A program made the position numbers and the translations under genes. Below the pieces are notes generated by a model. That model had not been told where the DNA came from and searched no databases. It worked only from the letters and a program-made list of their open reading frames with translations. Shown here in pieces: positions 26,253-35,684 of a DNA stretch of 64,000 nucleotides (positions are counted from its first letter, which is position 1; every line of letters begins with the position of its first letter). The DNA is from Pseudomonas asturiensis. GTDB lineage: Bacteria > Pseudomonadota > Gammaproteobacteria > Pseudomonadales > Pseudomonadaceae. Location: positions 1-64,000 of the forward strand of contig NZ_FRDA01000004.1 of assembly GCF_900143095.1 (NCBI RefSeq). Direction: 5' to 3'.

Positions 26253-26305
26253 ACGGTACGAACGGGTCGATCCAGGGCCTGAATAACAATAAGAGGGGAG
26301 AGTCC

Positions 26306-27364
26306 ATGAGTGAGCCTGTCTACCGGCGCACCCGATCAAGTGCGGGCATGTCCCTGGCAACCCTGCTGTTCTGCTCGATGGCTGCTCCGGCAATGGCTGC
26401 GTCCGATCCGGCGGCAGCGCCAGCTGCCAATACCAATGCCGATACCAGCACTGTTTACGCCATCGAGTCAGCCAAGGCCTCGCGCGGCCTGCTGCTGGAC
26501 GTGGCTCACGCGGGCGCTCGACTGGTCGCCGTCGGCGACCACGGTCACATCCTGTATTCCGACGATCAGGGCAAGAACTGGGTCCAGGCCCGCGTGCCGA
26601 CTCGCCAATTGCTGACCGCGGTTTATTTTGTCGACGAGCAGCACGGTTGGGCCGTAGGCCACGATGCGCAGATTCTGGGCAGCAGCGATGGCGGCAAGAC
26701 CTGGAGCAAGCAGTTCGAGGACCTGGCGCGCGAGGCACCGTTGCTGGATGTCTGGTTCAAGGACCTGCAAAACGGCTTTGCCGTCGGTGCCTATGGTGCC
26801 TTGTTGACCACCACCGATGGCGGACAGCACTGGGAAGATGTCAGTGATCGCCTGGACAACGAAGATCAGTACCACCTCAACGGTATCGCACAGGTCAAGG
26901 ACGCAGGCCTGTTCATCGTCGGCGAGGCCGGCAGTATGTTCCGCTCCCGTGACGAGGGGCAGACCTGGGAAAAACTCGAAGGCCCGTATCAGGGTTCGTT
27001 GTTCGGGGTGATCGGCACGGCCAGTCCCTCGACGCTGCTGGCTTATGGTTTGCGTGGCAACCTGTTTCGCTCCACCGATTTCGGTGACAGCTGGCAGCCC
27101 ATCGAGCTGCAAGGCGCGCGCGGTCCGCTGGAGTTCGGTCTTGCCAGCGCGTCCCTGCTGGCAGACGGTTCGGTGGTGCTGGTCGGTAACGGCGGCAGCG
27201 TGATGCGCAGCAGCGATGACGGCGAAACGTTTCAGGTTTTCAACCGCCCCGACCGTATTTCGCTGGCGGGCGTGACCTCCAATCTTCAAGGCAATCTGAT
27301 TCTGGTAGGTCAAGGAGGCGTACGCGTCACCTCGCCAACGGGCGCCGAGACGACCCAACAATAA
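26306..27364 (+). CDS. YCF48-like beta-propeller protein, exported
   Basis: 352 residues. A long signal peptide (to about residue 45, AAPAMAAS) sends it to the periplasm. The rest is six or seven repeats of the BNR/YCF48 sort (YSDDQGKNW, GSSDGGKTW, TTTDGGQHW, RSRDEGQTW, RSTDFGDSW, RSSDDGETF), giving a beta-propeller. In proteobacteria such proteins are encoded beside MMPL-type exporters and probably act as their periplasmic partner. The start at 26306 is set by GAGGGGAG. The following MMPL gene begins 27 bases on. Confidence 0.87.
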   Translation: MSEPVYRRTRSSAGMSLATLLFCSMAAPAMAASDPAAAPAANTNADTSTVYAIESAKASRGLLLDVAHAGARLVAVGDHGHILYSDDQGKNWVQARVPTRQLLTAVYFVDEQHGWAVGHDAQILGSSDGGKTWSKQFEDLAREAPLLDVWFKDLQNGFAVGAYGALLTTTDGGQHWEDVSDRLDNEDQYHLNGIAQVKDAGLFIVGEAGSMFRSRDEGQTWEKLEGPYQGSLFGVIGTASPSTLLAYGLRGNLFRSTDFGDSWQPIELQGARGPLEFGLASASLLADGSVVLVGNGGSVMRSSDDGETFQVFNRPDRISLAGVTSNLQGNLILVGQGGVRVTSPTGAETTQQ

Positions 27365-27391
27365 GACCTTTCAGGGCGGGGACATTCAGGC

Positions 27392-29782
27392 ATGAGCAAT
27401 CTTCAACACACCCAGCACTCCGGCGGAAAAGAGACCTTTCTCGAGCGCCTGATCTTCAACAATCGTCCGGCCGTGATCATTCTGTGTCTGCTGACCAGTA
27501 TTTTTCTGTTCTGGCAGGCCACTCAGGTTCGCCCGTCTACCAGCTTCGAAAAAATGATCCCGCTGTCCCATCCGTTCATTCAGAACATGATGGAGCATCG
27601 TAACGACCTGGCGAACCTGGGCAACACCGTGCGTATCTCGGTGGAAGCCAAAGACGGCGACATCTTCTCCAAACAGTACATGGAAACGCTGCGCCAGATC
27701 AGTGACGAGGTGTTCTACATCCCCGGCGTTGATCGCTCTGGCCTGAAATCGCTGTGGAGTCCCAGCGTGCGCTGGACCGAAGTGACCGAGGAGGGCTTTG
27801 CGGGGGGCGAGGTCATTCCACAAAGTTACAACGGTTCCGAAGGCAGCCTGGATCTTCTGCGTAACAACGTGCTCAAGTCCGGACAGGTCGGGCGGCTGGT
27901 CGCCAACGATTTCAAGTCGAGCATCATTGATGTGCCGTTGCAGGAGTCCTACCCGGACCCGGCCGATCAAGGCAAGTTACTGGCGCTGGACTATCAGCAG
28001 TTCTCGCACCAGCTTGAAGAAAAGATTCGCGACAAGTACGAAGCGCAGGACCCCAACATCAAGATTCACATTGTCGGTTTCGCCAAGAAGGTCGGCGACC
28101 TGATCGATGGTCTGTTCATGGTGGTGATGTTTTTCGGCATTGCCTTTCTGATCACGCTGGTGCTGCTGATCTGGTTCACGCGCTGCATCCGCAGCACCAT
28201 CGCCGTGCTGATCACCACATTGATTGCTGTGATCTGGCAACTGGGGCTGATGCATGTGGTGGGGTTCGGCATCGACCCGTATTCGATGCTGGTGCCGTTT
28301 CTGATCTTTGCCATCGGCATTTCCCACGGGGTCCAGAAGATCAACGGGATCGCGTTGCAATCCAGTGATGCGGAGAACGCATTGATGGCGGCGCGGCGTA
28401 CGTTCCGCCAACTGTTCCTGCCCGGCATGATCGCGATTCTGGCTGACGCCGTGGGTTTCATCACGCTGCTGATCATCGACATCGGCGTGATTCGCGAGCT
28501 GGCCATCGGCGCGTCCATTGGTGTCGCAGTGATCGTGTTCACCAACCTGATTCTGTTGCCGGTGGCGATTTCCTACGCAGGTATCAGCAAACGGGCAATC
28601 AATCGCAGCAAGCAGGATGCAGTGTCCGAGCATCCGTTCTGGCGATTGCTGTCCAACTTCGCCAGCGCAAAAGTTGCCCCGGTTTCCATCGTGCTGGCGC
28701 TGCTGGCCTTCGGTGGTGGCCTCTGGTACAGCCAGAACCTGAAGATCGGCGATCTGGATCAGGGTGCGCCGGAGCTGCGTCCCGATTCACGCTACAACAA
28801 GGACAATGCGTTCATCATCAATCATTACTCCACCAGCTCTGACGTGCTGGTGGTGATGGTCAAGACGCCGCCCGAGGGCTGCTCGGCCTATCCGACCATG
28901 GCGGCGATCAACGAACTGGCCTGGAAGATGGAGAACACTCAGGGCGTGCAGTCGGCGATTTCGTTGGTGACGGTTTCCAAACAGGTCATCAAGGGCATGA
29001 ACGAGGGCAACCTGAAATGGGAAACCCTGTCACGCAACAAGGACGTGCTCAACAACTCCATCGCCCGTGCCGACGGTCTGTACAACAACACCTGCTCGCT
29101 GGCGCCGCTGCTGGTATTTCTCAACGATCACAAGGCTGAAACCCTTGATCGCGCAGTGCATGCGGTGCAGGACTTCGCCAGGGAAAACAACCGCCCTGAC
29201 ATGCAGTTCCTGCTGGCGGCCGGTAACGCCGGTATCGAAGCGGCCACCAACGAGGTGATCAAGAAGTCCGAGTTGACCATTCTGGTGCTGGTCTACATCT
29301 GCGTGGCGGCCATGTGCATGATCACCTTCCGTTCCTGGGCGGCGACGCTGTGCATCGTCCTGCCGCTGGTCCTGACTTCGGTACTGGGCAATGCGCTGAT
29401 GGCGTTCATGGGCATCGGCGTGAAAGTTGCGACCTTGCCAGTGGTGGCGCTGGGTGTGGGGATCGGTGTCGATTACGGCATCTACATCTATAGCCGTCTG
29501 GAGAGCTTCCTCAGAGCGGGGTTGCCGTTGCAGGAAGCCTATTACGAAACGCTGAAGTCCACGGGCAAGGCCGTGCTGTTTACCGGTCTGTGCCTGGCGA
29601 TTGGCGTGTGCACCTGGATCTTCTCGGCGATCAAGTTCCAGGCCGACATGGGGCTGATGCTGACCTTCATGCTGTTGTGGAACATGTTCGGCGCACTGTG
29701 GCTCTTGCCAGCGCTGGCGCGGTTCCTGATCAAGCCGGAGAAAATGGCAGGGAAGGTGGGCAATTCACTGTTTTCACATTGA
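27392..29782 (+). CDS. RND/MMPL-family transporter
   Basis: 796 residues with the duplicated RND layout: helix 1 (30-48), a periplasmic loop (50-235), helices 2-6 (236-400), helix 7 near 425, a second loop (450-625) and helices 8-12. Typical parts are FLIFAIGISHGVQKING in the first half and VALGVGIGVDYGIYIYSRLE in the second. MMPL proteins move lipids, hopanoids or other hydrophobic molecules. Such pairs commonly also have DUF1329 and DUF1302 genes beside them; neither is present here, so this is either a reduced set or the partners are elsewhere. No terminator is seen after it. Confidence 0.88.
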   Translation: MSNLQHTQHSGGKETFLERLIFNNRPAVIILCLLTSIFLFWQATQVRPSTSFEKMIPLSHPFIQNMMEHRNDLANLGNTVRISVEAKDGDIFSKQYMETLRQISDEVFYIPGVDRSGLKSLWSPSVRWTEVTEEGFAGGEVIPQSYNGSEGSLDLLRNNVLKSGQVGRLVANDFKSSIIDVPLQESYPDPADQGKLLALDYQQFSHQLEEKIRDKYEAQDPNIKIHIVGFAKKVGDLIDGLFMVVMFFGIAFLITLVLLIWFTRCIRSTIAVLITTLIAVIWQLGLMHVVGFGIDPYSMLVPFLIFAIGISHGVQKINGIALQSSDAENALMAARRTFRQLFLPGMIAILADAVGFITLLIIDIGVIRELAIGASIGVAVIVFTNLILLPVAISYAGISKRAINRSKQDAVSEHPFWRLLSNFASAKVAPVSIVLALLAFGGGLWYSQNLKIGDLDQGAPELRPDSRYNKDNAFIINHYSTSSDVLVVMVKTPPEGCSAYPTMAAINELAWKMENTQGVQSAISLVTVSKQVIKGMNEGNLKWETLSRNKDVLNNSIARADGLYNNTCSLAPLLVFLNDHKAETLDRAVHAVQDFARENNRPDMQFLLAAGNAGIEAATNEVIKKSELTILVLVYICVAAMCMITFRSWAATLCIVLPLVLTSVLGNALMAFMGIGVKVATLPVVALGVGIGVDYGIYIYSRLESFLRAGLPLQEAYYETLKSTGKAVLFTGLCLAIGVCTWIFSAIKFQADMGLMLTFMLLWNMFGALWLLPALARFLIKPEKMAGKVGNSLFSH

Positions 29783-29850
29783 GACGTCAGCAGCGCGTGA
29801 GCGTACCCACGTTGCGCGCTCAGCGTTTTACAGTCCCACGCAATAAACCT

Positions 29851-30461
29851 GGGAGGCGGCTTGCCGGCGATGCGTATCTTCAGTCGATTCATCAGTGACT
29901 GACCTGACGCTTTCGCCGGCAAGCCGCCTCCCACAGGTTGTGCGCTCAACCGGCCATTCGCTGCCTGGCCTTGTCCTGCGCACGGCATGGATCAAACCCC
30001 GCCCAGCACCACGCGATTAAAAGCGTGGGAGGCGGCTTGCCGGCGATGCGTATCTTCAGTCGATTCATCAGTGACTGACCTGACGCTTTCGCCGGCAAGC
30101 CGCCTCCCACAGGTCGTGCGCTCAACCGGCCATTAGCTGCCTGGTCCTGTCCTGGCACGGCATGGATCAAACCCCGCCCAGCACCACGCGATTAAAAGCG
30201 TGGGAGGCGGCTTGCCGGCGATGCGTATCTTCAGTCGATTCATCAGTGACTGACCTGACGCTTTCGCCGGCAAGCCGCCTCCCACAGGTTGTGCGCTCAA
30301 CCGGCCATTAGCTGCCTGGCCTTGTCCTGCGCACGGTGTGGATCAAACCCCGCCCAGCACCACGCGATTAAAAGCGTGGGAGGCGGCTTGCCGGCGATGC
30401 GTATGTTCAGTCGATCCATCAGTGACTGATCTGACGCTTTCGCCGGCAAGCCGCCTCCCAC
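29851..30461. repeat. Tandem array of four REP-pair hairpins, about 176-bp period
   Basis: Four copies of a long inverted repeat, at 29851-29933, 30025-30110, 30200-30285 and 30376-30461. Each has a left arm GTGGGAGGCGGCTTGCCGGC and a right arm GCCGGCAAGCCGCCTCCCAC with about 40 bases between them. The spacer between copies repeats too, giving a 175-176-base unit. That spacer contains ATCAAACCCCGCCCAGCACC, identical to the last codons of the GntR gene at 30505, so the array was built by duplication across the end of that gene. The remaining bases of 29783-30504 hold nothing else. Confidence 0.93.
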
Positions 30462-30504
30462 AGGTTGTGCGCTCAGCCGGCCACTGGCTGCTTGGCCGCC
30501 CCCA

Positions 30505-31218
30505 TCAAACCCCGCCCAGCACCACGCTCAGCGCATTACGCGCATCGTCCAGTTGCACCAGTGAGGCATGGCGGGCGCCGAGGGCGTCGCGGTTCTGGAT
30601 GGCGGTGAGTATGGCTTTATGACGCGGCATCGCCAGTTCGTGCAGGTTGGGACGCTTGTTGGAATACTTGAGCGCCTCGCGCAAGGCCAATGACAGCATG
30701 TTGCACAGATGAGCCAGCAGGTCATTGTGGGTTGCGTCGGCGATGCGGCTGTGGAAATCCAGGTCCGGCTGTAACAGGTCCTCAGGGGTCGGAGCCGCCT
30801 CCATGCGCTGATAGGCCTCATGGATGGAGTCGATTTCCTCATCCGTCGCATGCTGTGCTGCCAGCGCGGCGACTGCGGGCTCGATCACTGCGCGTACGCT
30901 GGTCAACAGGTTGAAGAACTCATTCTGCGGCGAACTCTGCATCACCCAGTGCAGCACGTCCGGGTCAAGCAAGTGCCACTCACGTCGAGCCTTGACCACC
31001 GTGCCGACACGCGGTCTCGAGTAGACCAGGCCTTTGGCTACCAGCACCCGCGTGGCTTCACGCAGCACCGGACGGCTGACTGCGTACTCTTCACAGAGCA
31101 GTGCCTCGGCAGGCAGTTTTTCGTCAGGTTTGAATCGACCGGATACGATCTGCATGCCCAGTTCCTGGACAATGCGCGCATGCATGCTTTTACGGTCAGA
31201 AGGCTTTCGATAGTCCAT
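30505..31218 (-). CDS. GntR-family (FadR subfamily) regulator
   Basis: 237 residues. The winged helix-turn-helix occupies 10-75 (LPAEALLCEEYAVSRPVLRE, LVYSRPRVGTVV) and an all-helical FCD ligand domain 95-225, with the metal-ligand type pattern DLDFHSRIADATHN and MPRHKAILTAIQNRD. It probably represses the adjacent sugar-acid genes and is released by a sugar acid or its dehydration product. It runs in the same direction as the dehydratase gene and lies about 100 bases downstream of it. Its last seven codons are copied in each unit of the neighbouring REP array. Confidence 0.9.
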   Translation of the reverse strand: MDYRKPSDRKSMHARIVQELGMQIVSGRFKPDEKLPAEALLCEEYAVSRPVLREATRVLVAKGLVYSRPRVGTVVKARREWHLLDPDVLHWVMQSSPQNEFFNLLTSVRAVIEPAVAALAAQHATDEEIDSIHEAYQRMEAAPTPEDLLQPDLDFHSRIADATHNDLLAHLCNMLSLALREALKYSNKRPNLHELAMPRHKAILTAIQNRDALGARHASLVQLDDARNALSVVLGGV

Positions 31219-31323
31219 GGGAACGCGAGTCGATCCTGGCGATGAATGCCGCGCATGATAACACTGCGCACAGCCCTGAGCGGCCGCCCTTGCGAGGCAA
31301 CCGCCACATTGGCCGGTGAGCGG

Positions 31324-33066
31324 TCAGTGAGAATGCCTCGGCACTTCGGACCCGCGGTTACCGATCAGGAAGTCGAAATCGCAACCCTGATCGGCCTGCA
31401 TCACATGATCGACATACAGCTGACGATAGCCGCCAAGCAGCAGTTGAGGCGGTGCCTGCCAGTCAGCCAGACGTGCGGCCAGTTCGGCCTCGGGGATATC
31501 CAGATGCAAACGCCCGCTGGCACAGTCCAGTTCGATCCAGTCGCCTTCCTTCACCACCGCCAACGGTCCGCCTGCTGCCGCTTCCGGCGCGACGTGCAAG
31601 ACCACGGTGCCATACGCGGTGCCACTCATACGTGCGTCGGAAATCCGCACCATGTCGGTTACGCCCTGAGCCAGCAGCTTGGCCGGCAGCCCCATGTTGC
31701 CGACCTCAGCCATGCCCGGATAACCCTTAGGCCCGCAGTTCTTGAGGACCATGACGCAGGTTGCATCAATATCCAGGTCCGGATCGTTGATGCGCGCCTT
31801 GTACATCTCGAAATTCTCGAACACCACCGCGCGACCACGGTGCTGCATCAGTGCAGGCGTTGCGGCGGAAGGCTTGAGTACTGCGCCCAGCGGCGCAAGG
31901 TTGCCGCGCAGCACGCAAATGCCGCCATCGGCGCGGATCGGGTTGTCCAGCGCGCGGATGACCTGGTCTTCGCCATAGATAGGTGAGTTGCAGGTGTTCT
32001 CGGCAATGCTTTTGCCATTGACGGTCAGCGCGTCAGGGTTGGGCAGCAACCCGGCCTCGTTCATGCGTCGCAGCACGGCGGGCAGGCCGCCTGCGTAGTA
32101 AAACTCTTCCATCAGGAAGCGCCCGGAAGGTTGCAGGTCGACGATGGTCGGCATGCCGCGACCGACACGGGTCCAGTCATCCAGCTCCAGGTCGACACCG
32201 ATGCGTCCGGCGATGGCTTTCAGGTGGATCACCGCGTTGGTCGAACCGCCGATGGCGGCGTTGACCCGAATCGCATTTTCGAACGCGGCCTTGGTGAGAA
32301 TCTTCGACAGGCGCAGGTCTTCGCGAACCATGTCCACCGCCCGCATGCCAGACATGTGCGCCAACACGTAACGACGCGAATCCACCGCTGGAATCGCCGC
32401 GTTGTGCGGCAACGAGGTGCCCAGTGCTTCGGCCATGCAGGCCATGGTCGAGGCGGTGCCCATGGTGTTGCAGGTGCCTGCCGAGCGGGACATGCCCGCT
32501 TCAGCGGACAGGAACTCATCCAGGCTGATCGTCCCGGCTTTATAGGATTCGTGCATCTGCCAGACGATGGTGCCCGCGCCGATGTCCTTGCCTTCATGCT
32601 TGCCGTTGAGCATCGGTCCGCCGGTCACGACGATGGCTGGAATGTCACAGCTGGCCGCGCCCATCAGCAGTGCAGGGGTTGTCTTGTCGCAACCGGTCAG
32701 CAGCACCACGCCATCAATCGGGTTGCCACGGATCGCCTCTTCAACGTCCATGCTCGCCAGGTTGCGGGTGAACATTGCGGTGGGGCGCAGGTTGGATTCG
32801 CCGTTGGAGAACACGGGAAACTCCACCGGCCAGCCACCGGCCTCGATCACGCCGCGTTTGACGTGTTCGGCAATCTGACGGAAATGGGCGTTGCAGGGCG
32901 TCAGTTCTGACCAGGTGTTGCAAATGCCGATGATCGGTTTGCCTTGAAACTGATGGTCGGCGATGCCCTGATTCTTCATCCAGCTGCGATACATGAAGCC
33001 ATTCTTGTCGGCAGTGCCAAACCACTGGGCAGAACGGAGGGTCGGTTTTTTATCGGAGTCAGACAT
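31324..33066 (-). CDS. IlvD/EDD-family sugar-acid dehydratase (L-arabinonate dehydratase-like)
   Basis: Removes water from an aldonic acid to give the 2-keto-3-deoxy acid. 580 residues. Cys58 (TPCNA), Cys126 (LTGCDK) and Cys199 (GTCNTMGTAST) fit the three [2Fe-2S] ligands of the L-arabinonate dehydratase branch, and K128 in GCDKTT is the expected metal-site lysine. Length and sequence (WFGTADKNGFMYRSWMKNQG) point to the pentonate/hexonate type rather than true IlvD. L-arabinonate, D-galactonate or D-fuconate are all possible substrates. Divergent from the MFS/AraD1 operon, with a GntR operator between. Confidence 0.88.
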   Translation of the reverse strand: MSDSDKKPTLRSAQWFGTADKNGFMYRSWMKNQGIADHQFQGKPIIGICNTWSELTPCNAHFRQIAEHVKRGVIEAGGWPVEFPVFSNGESNLRPTAMFTRNLASMDVEEAIRGNPIDGVVLLTGCDKTTPALLMGAASCDIPAIVVTGGPMLNGKHEGKDIGAGTIVWQMHESYKAGTISLDEFLSAEAGMSRSAGTCNTMGTASTMACMAEALGTSLPHNAAIPAVDSRRYVLAHMSGMRAVDMVREDLRLSKILTKAAFENAIRVNAAIGGSTNAVIHLKAIAGRIGVDLELDDWTRVGRGMPTIVDLQPSGRFLMEEFYYAGGLPAVLRRMNEAGLLPNPDALTVNGKSIAENTCNSPIYGEDQVIRALDNPIRADGGICVLRGNLAPLGAVLKPSAATPALMQHRGRAVVFENFEMYKARINDPDLDIDATCVMVLKNCGPKGYPGMAEVGNMGLPAKLLAQGVTDMVRISDARMSGTAYGTVVLHVAPEAAAGGPLAVVKEGDWIELDCASGRLHLDIPEAELAARLADWQAPPQLLLGGYRQLYVDHVMQADQGCDFDFLIGNRGSEVPRHSH

Positions 33067-33155
33067 GATCGGCTCTCTTATTGTAAGACTTAATGTCGAT
33101 GCTGCTGGCTAAGGTAAGCCTAAAAAACGCCGATTGGAAGAGTTGTCAGTTTAAA

Positions 33156-33166
33156 TAGTATTACTA
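33156..33166. promoter_or_regulatory. Predicted GntR (FadR-type) operator
   Basis: TAGTATTACTA fits the FadR-subfamily consensus TNGTNNNACNA at every fixed position and extends to a 13-base palindrome (33155-33167). It lies midway in the divergent promoter region between the dehydratase (start 33066) and the transporter (start 33281), next to TATATA, a likely -10. The regulator at 30505 belongs to the subfamily that uses this consensus. Confidence 0.7.
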
Positions 33167-33280
33167 TATAGTCGTTTTCAGTCGAGGGACGACCCTTGCT
33201 TCGGTGTTGTGTCATAACAGCCCCAGGTACAGAGGCGATCTCCGCAGGTTCCATAACAAAAACAATGGGAGACCGCCTTC

Positions 33281-34594
33281 ATGAGCCAGGAACTGCGGCT
33301 TATACGCCGCATCACGTTCAAACTGATTCCCTTTCTGATCCTGCTTTACCTCATCGCCTATGTGGACCGCTCTGCCGTGGGCTTCGCCAAGCTGCACATG
33401 GGTGCCGATATCGGCATTGGCGACGCGGCCTACGGGCTGGGTGCCGGGCTGTTCTTCATTGGTTACTTCCTGCTGGAAATCCCCAGCAACCTGATGCTCG
33501 AACGCTTTGGCGCACGCCGCTGGTTCGCACGAATCATGATCACCTGGGGCGCCATCACCATCGGCATGGCCTTCGTTCAGGGACCCCACAGCTTTTATGT
33601 GATGCGTTTCCTGCTGGGCGCGGCCGAGGCGGGCTTCTTCCCCGGCGTGCTGTACTACATCACCCAGTGGTTCCCGGTGCGTCATCGCGGCAAGATCCTG
33701 GGCCTGTTCATCCTGTCGCAACCCATCGCCATGATGATTACCGGTCCTGTGTCCGGCGGTCTGCTGGGCATGGATGGCGTACTGGGTCTGCACGGCTGGC
33801 AGTGGCTGTTCATCGTGATCGGTACGCCTGCGATCCTGCTGACCTGGCCTGTCTTGCGCTGGCTGCCAGACGGTCCGCAGCAGGTCAACTGGATGGATCA
33901 AGCCGAGAAAGACTGGTTGACCGGTGAACTGAAGAAGGATCTGGAAGAATATGGCCAGACCCGGCACGGCAACCCGCTCCACGCCCTGAAGGACAAGCGC
34001 GTGCTGTTGCTGGCGCTGTTCTATCTGCCCGTCACATTGAGTATTTATGGACTTGGCCTGTGGCTGCCGACGCTGATCAAACAGTTTGGCGGCAGTGACC
34101 TGACCACCGGGTTCGTGTCTTCGGTGCCCTACATCTTCGGCATCATCGGCCTGTTGATCGTGCCGCGCAGTTCCGACCGTCTCAATGATCGTTACGGCCA
34201 TCTCGCGGTGCTCTATGTGCTCGGTGCCATCGGCCTGTTCTGCAGCGCCTGGCTGACCCTGCCGGTCGCCCAACTGGCGGCGCTGTGTGTGGTGGCGTTT
34301 GCGCTGTTCTCGTGTACGGCGGTGTTCTGGACCTTGCCGGGCCGCTTTTTTGCCGGTGCCAGTGCAGCGGCCGGTATCGCTCTGATCAACTCGGTGGGCA
34401 ACCTGGGCGGCTATATCGGACCGTTCGTCATCGGTGCCCTGAAAGAGATGACCGGCAGTCTGGCTTCCGGGTTGTACTTCCTGTCCGGCGTCATGGTCTT
34501 CGGGCTGTTGCTGACCGGTATCGTTTACCACGTGCTGGAGCGCAAGCATGTGCTGCCCGCTTCCGAATTCGCTGCCAGCGCCAAGGCGCGCTAG
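33281..34594 (+). CDS. MFS transporter, anion:cation symporter (ACS) family
   Basis: 437 residues, 12 helices. The start (LIRRITFKLIPFLILLYLIA, then YVDRSAVGFAK) is typical of the ACS branch that imports glucarate, galactonate, tartrate and similar sugar acids. Further family marks are FPGVLYYITQWFPVRHRGK near 125 and LGLWLPTLIKQFG near 260. GGGAG precedes the ATG. Together with the dehydratase and AraD1 genes, it should bring in the acid that the dehydratase uses. First gene of a two-gene unit. Confidence 0.9.
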   Translation: MSQELRLIRRITFKLIPFLILLYLIAYVDRSAVGFAKLHMGADIGIGDAAYGLGAGLFFIGYFLLEIPSNLMLERFGARRWFARIMITWGAITIGMAFVQGPHSFYVMRFLLGAAEAGFFPGVLYYITQWFPVRHRGKILGLFILSQPIAMMITGPVSGGLLGMDGVLGLHGWQWLFIVIGTPAILLTWPVLRWLPDGPQQVNWMDQAEKDWLTGELKKDLEEYGQTRHGNPLHALKDKRVLLLALFYLPVTLSIYGLGLWLPTLIKQFGGSDLTTGFVSSVPYIFGIIGLLIVPRSSDRLNDRYGHLAVLYVLGAIGLFCSAWLTLPVAQLAALCVVAFALFSCTAVFWTLPGRFFAGASAAAGIALINSVGNLGGYIGPFVIGALKEMTGSLASGLYFLSGVMVFGLLLTGIVYHVLERKHVLPASEFAASAKAR

Positions 34595-34627
34595 GTCCGG
34601 CTTTCCACTGTCTGAAAGGAGATTTCC

Positions 34628-35620
34628 ATGCGGTTGGTGCAATTTGAACTGAACAACGGTCAGCGTCGGGTCGGTCTGGTGGACGGCGATCAGGTGCGTG
34701 AAGTGCTGGGCGCCGAGAGCGTTCGCGAACTGGCGCTGGCGGCGATTCAGGCAGGCTCTGGGCTGGCGCAGCAGGTCGAGCAGTCAGGGGTGGGCGAGAG
34801 CCATGATTACGCGCAACTGCTGGAAGAACTGCGCATTCTGCCACCGCTGGACCACCCGGATCCTGCGCACCTGCTGGTCAGTGGCACCGGCCTGACGCAC
34901 CTTGGCAGCGCCTCTGCGCGGGACAAGATGCATCAGCAATCGGGTGACGAATCGGCGATGACCGACACCATGCGCATCTTCAAATGGGGCGTGGAAGGCG
35001 GCAAGCCGCCCGCCGGTCAGGCCGGTGTGCAGCCGGAATGGTTCTACAAGGGCGACGGCAGTATCGTCGTGCGCCCGGGTGCATCCTTTTCGCTGCCGCC
35101 GTTCGCTGAAGATGGCGGTGAAGAGCCGGAACTGAGCGGCCTGTACGTCATCGGGCATGACCGCAAGCCTTACCGGCTCGGGTTCGCGATCGGCAACGAA
35201 TATTCCGACCACATCATGGAGCGTCGCAATTACCTGTACCTGGCGCACTCCAAGCTGCGCGCCTGCTCGTTCGGACCTGAATTGCGGGTAGGTGAGTTGC
35301 CGCAGAATCTTTCAGGCACCAGCAAGATCTGGCGTGACGGTGAAGTGGTGTGGGAGAAGGAGTTTCTGAGCGGCGAGGCCAACATGTGCCACAGCCTGGA
35401 AAACCTTGAGTATCACCACTTCAAATATGCCCAGTTCCTGCGCCCTGGAGATGTGCATGTGCATTTTTTCGGCACCGCGACCCTGTCTTTCGCCGATGGC
35501 GTGCGGACTCAGCCGGGGGACAGGTTCGAGGTCAGTCAGGCCGAGTTCGGCAAGCCACTGATCAATGGCCTGGCACCGGGCGAAGCGGTGTTCCAGCCGG
35601 GTGGGATTGGCAGGTTGTGA
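34628..35620 (+). CDS. araD1: AraD1 family protein (fumarylacetoacetase-like fold)
   Basis: 330 residues of the GguC/AraD1 group within the FAH fold superfamily. Features: MRLVQFELNNGQRRVGLVDG at the start, LVSGTGLTHLGSASARDKMH in the middle, and the metal-site region GNEYSDHIMERRNYLYLAHS. The family is found with pentonate genes and is thought to act on 2-keto-3-deoxy-pentonate. The neighbours here (dehydratase, ACS transporter, GntR) agree. A semialdehyde dehydrogenase to finish the route to 2-oxoglutarate is not in the window. Strong Shine-Dalgarno AAAGGAGA; 33 bases after the transporter. Confidence 0.85.
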   Translation: MRLVQFELNNGQRRVGLVDGDQVREVLGAESVRELALAAIQAGSGLAQQVEQSGVGESHDYAQLLEELRILPPLDHPDPAHLLVSGTGLTHLGSASARDKMHQQSGDESAMTDTMRIFKWGVEGGKPPAGQAGVQPEWFYKGDGSIVVRPGASFSLPPFAEDGGEEPELSGLYVIGHDRKPYRLGFAIGNEYSDHIMERRNYLYLAHSKLRACSFGPELRVGELPQNLSGTSKIWRDGEVVWEKEFLSGEANMCHSLENLEYHHFKYAQFLRPGDVHVHFFGTATLSFADGVRTQPGDRFEVSQAEFGKPLINGLAPGEAVFQPGGIGRL

Positions 35621-35684
35621 GATAAGGGTAGCGATGACGTCCATCGCTGCCATCATAAAACCCGAGTAGATGAATGTGTGCCTT

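Noticed and set aside
29851..30461. CRISPR array
   Set aside because: Units are 175-176 bases, the repeats are long hairpins, and the spacers are copies of each other and of the gntR end. No cas genes.
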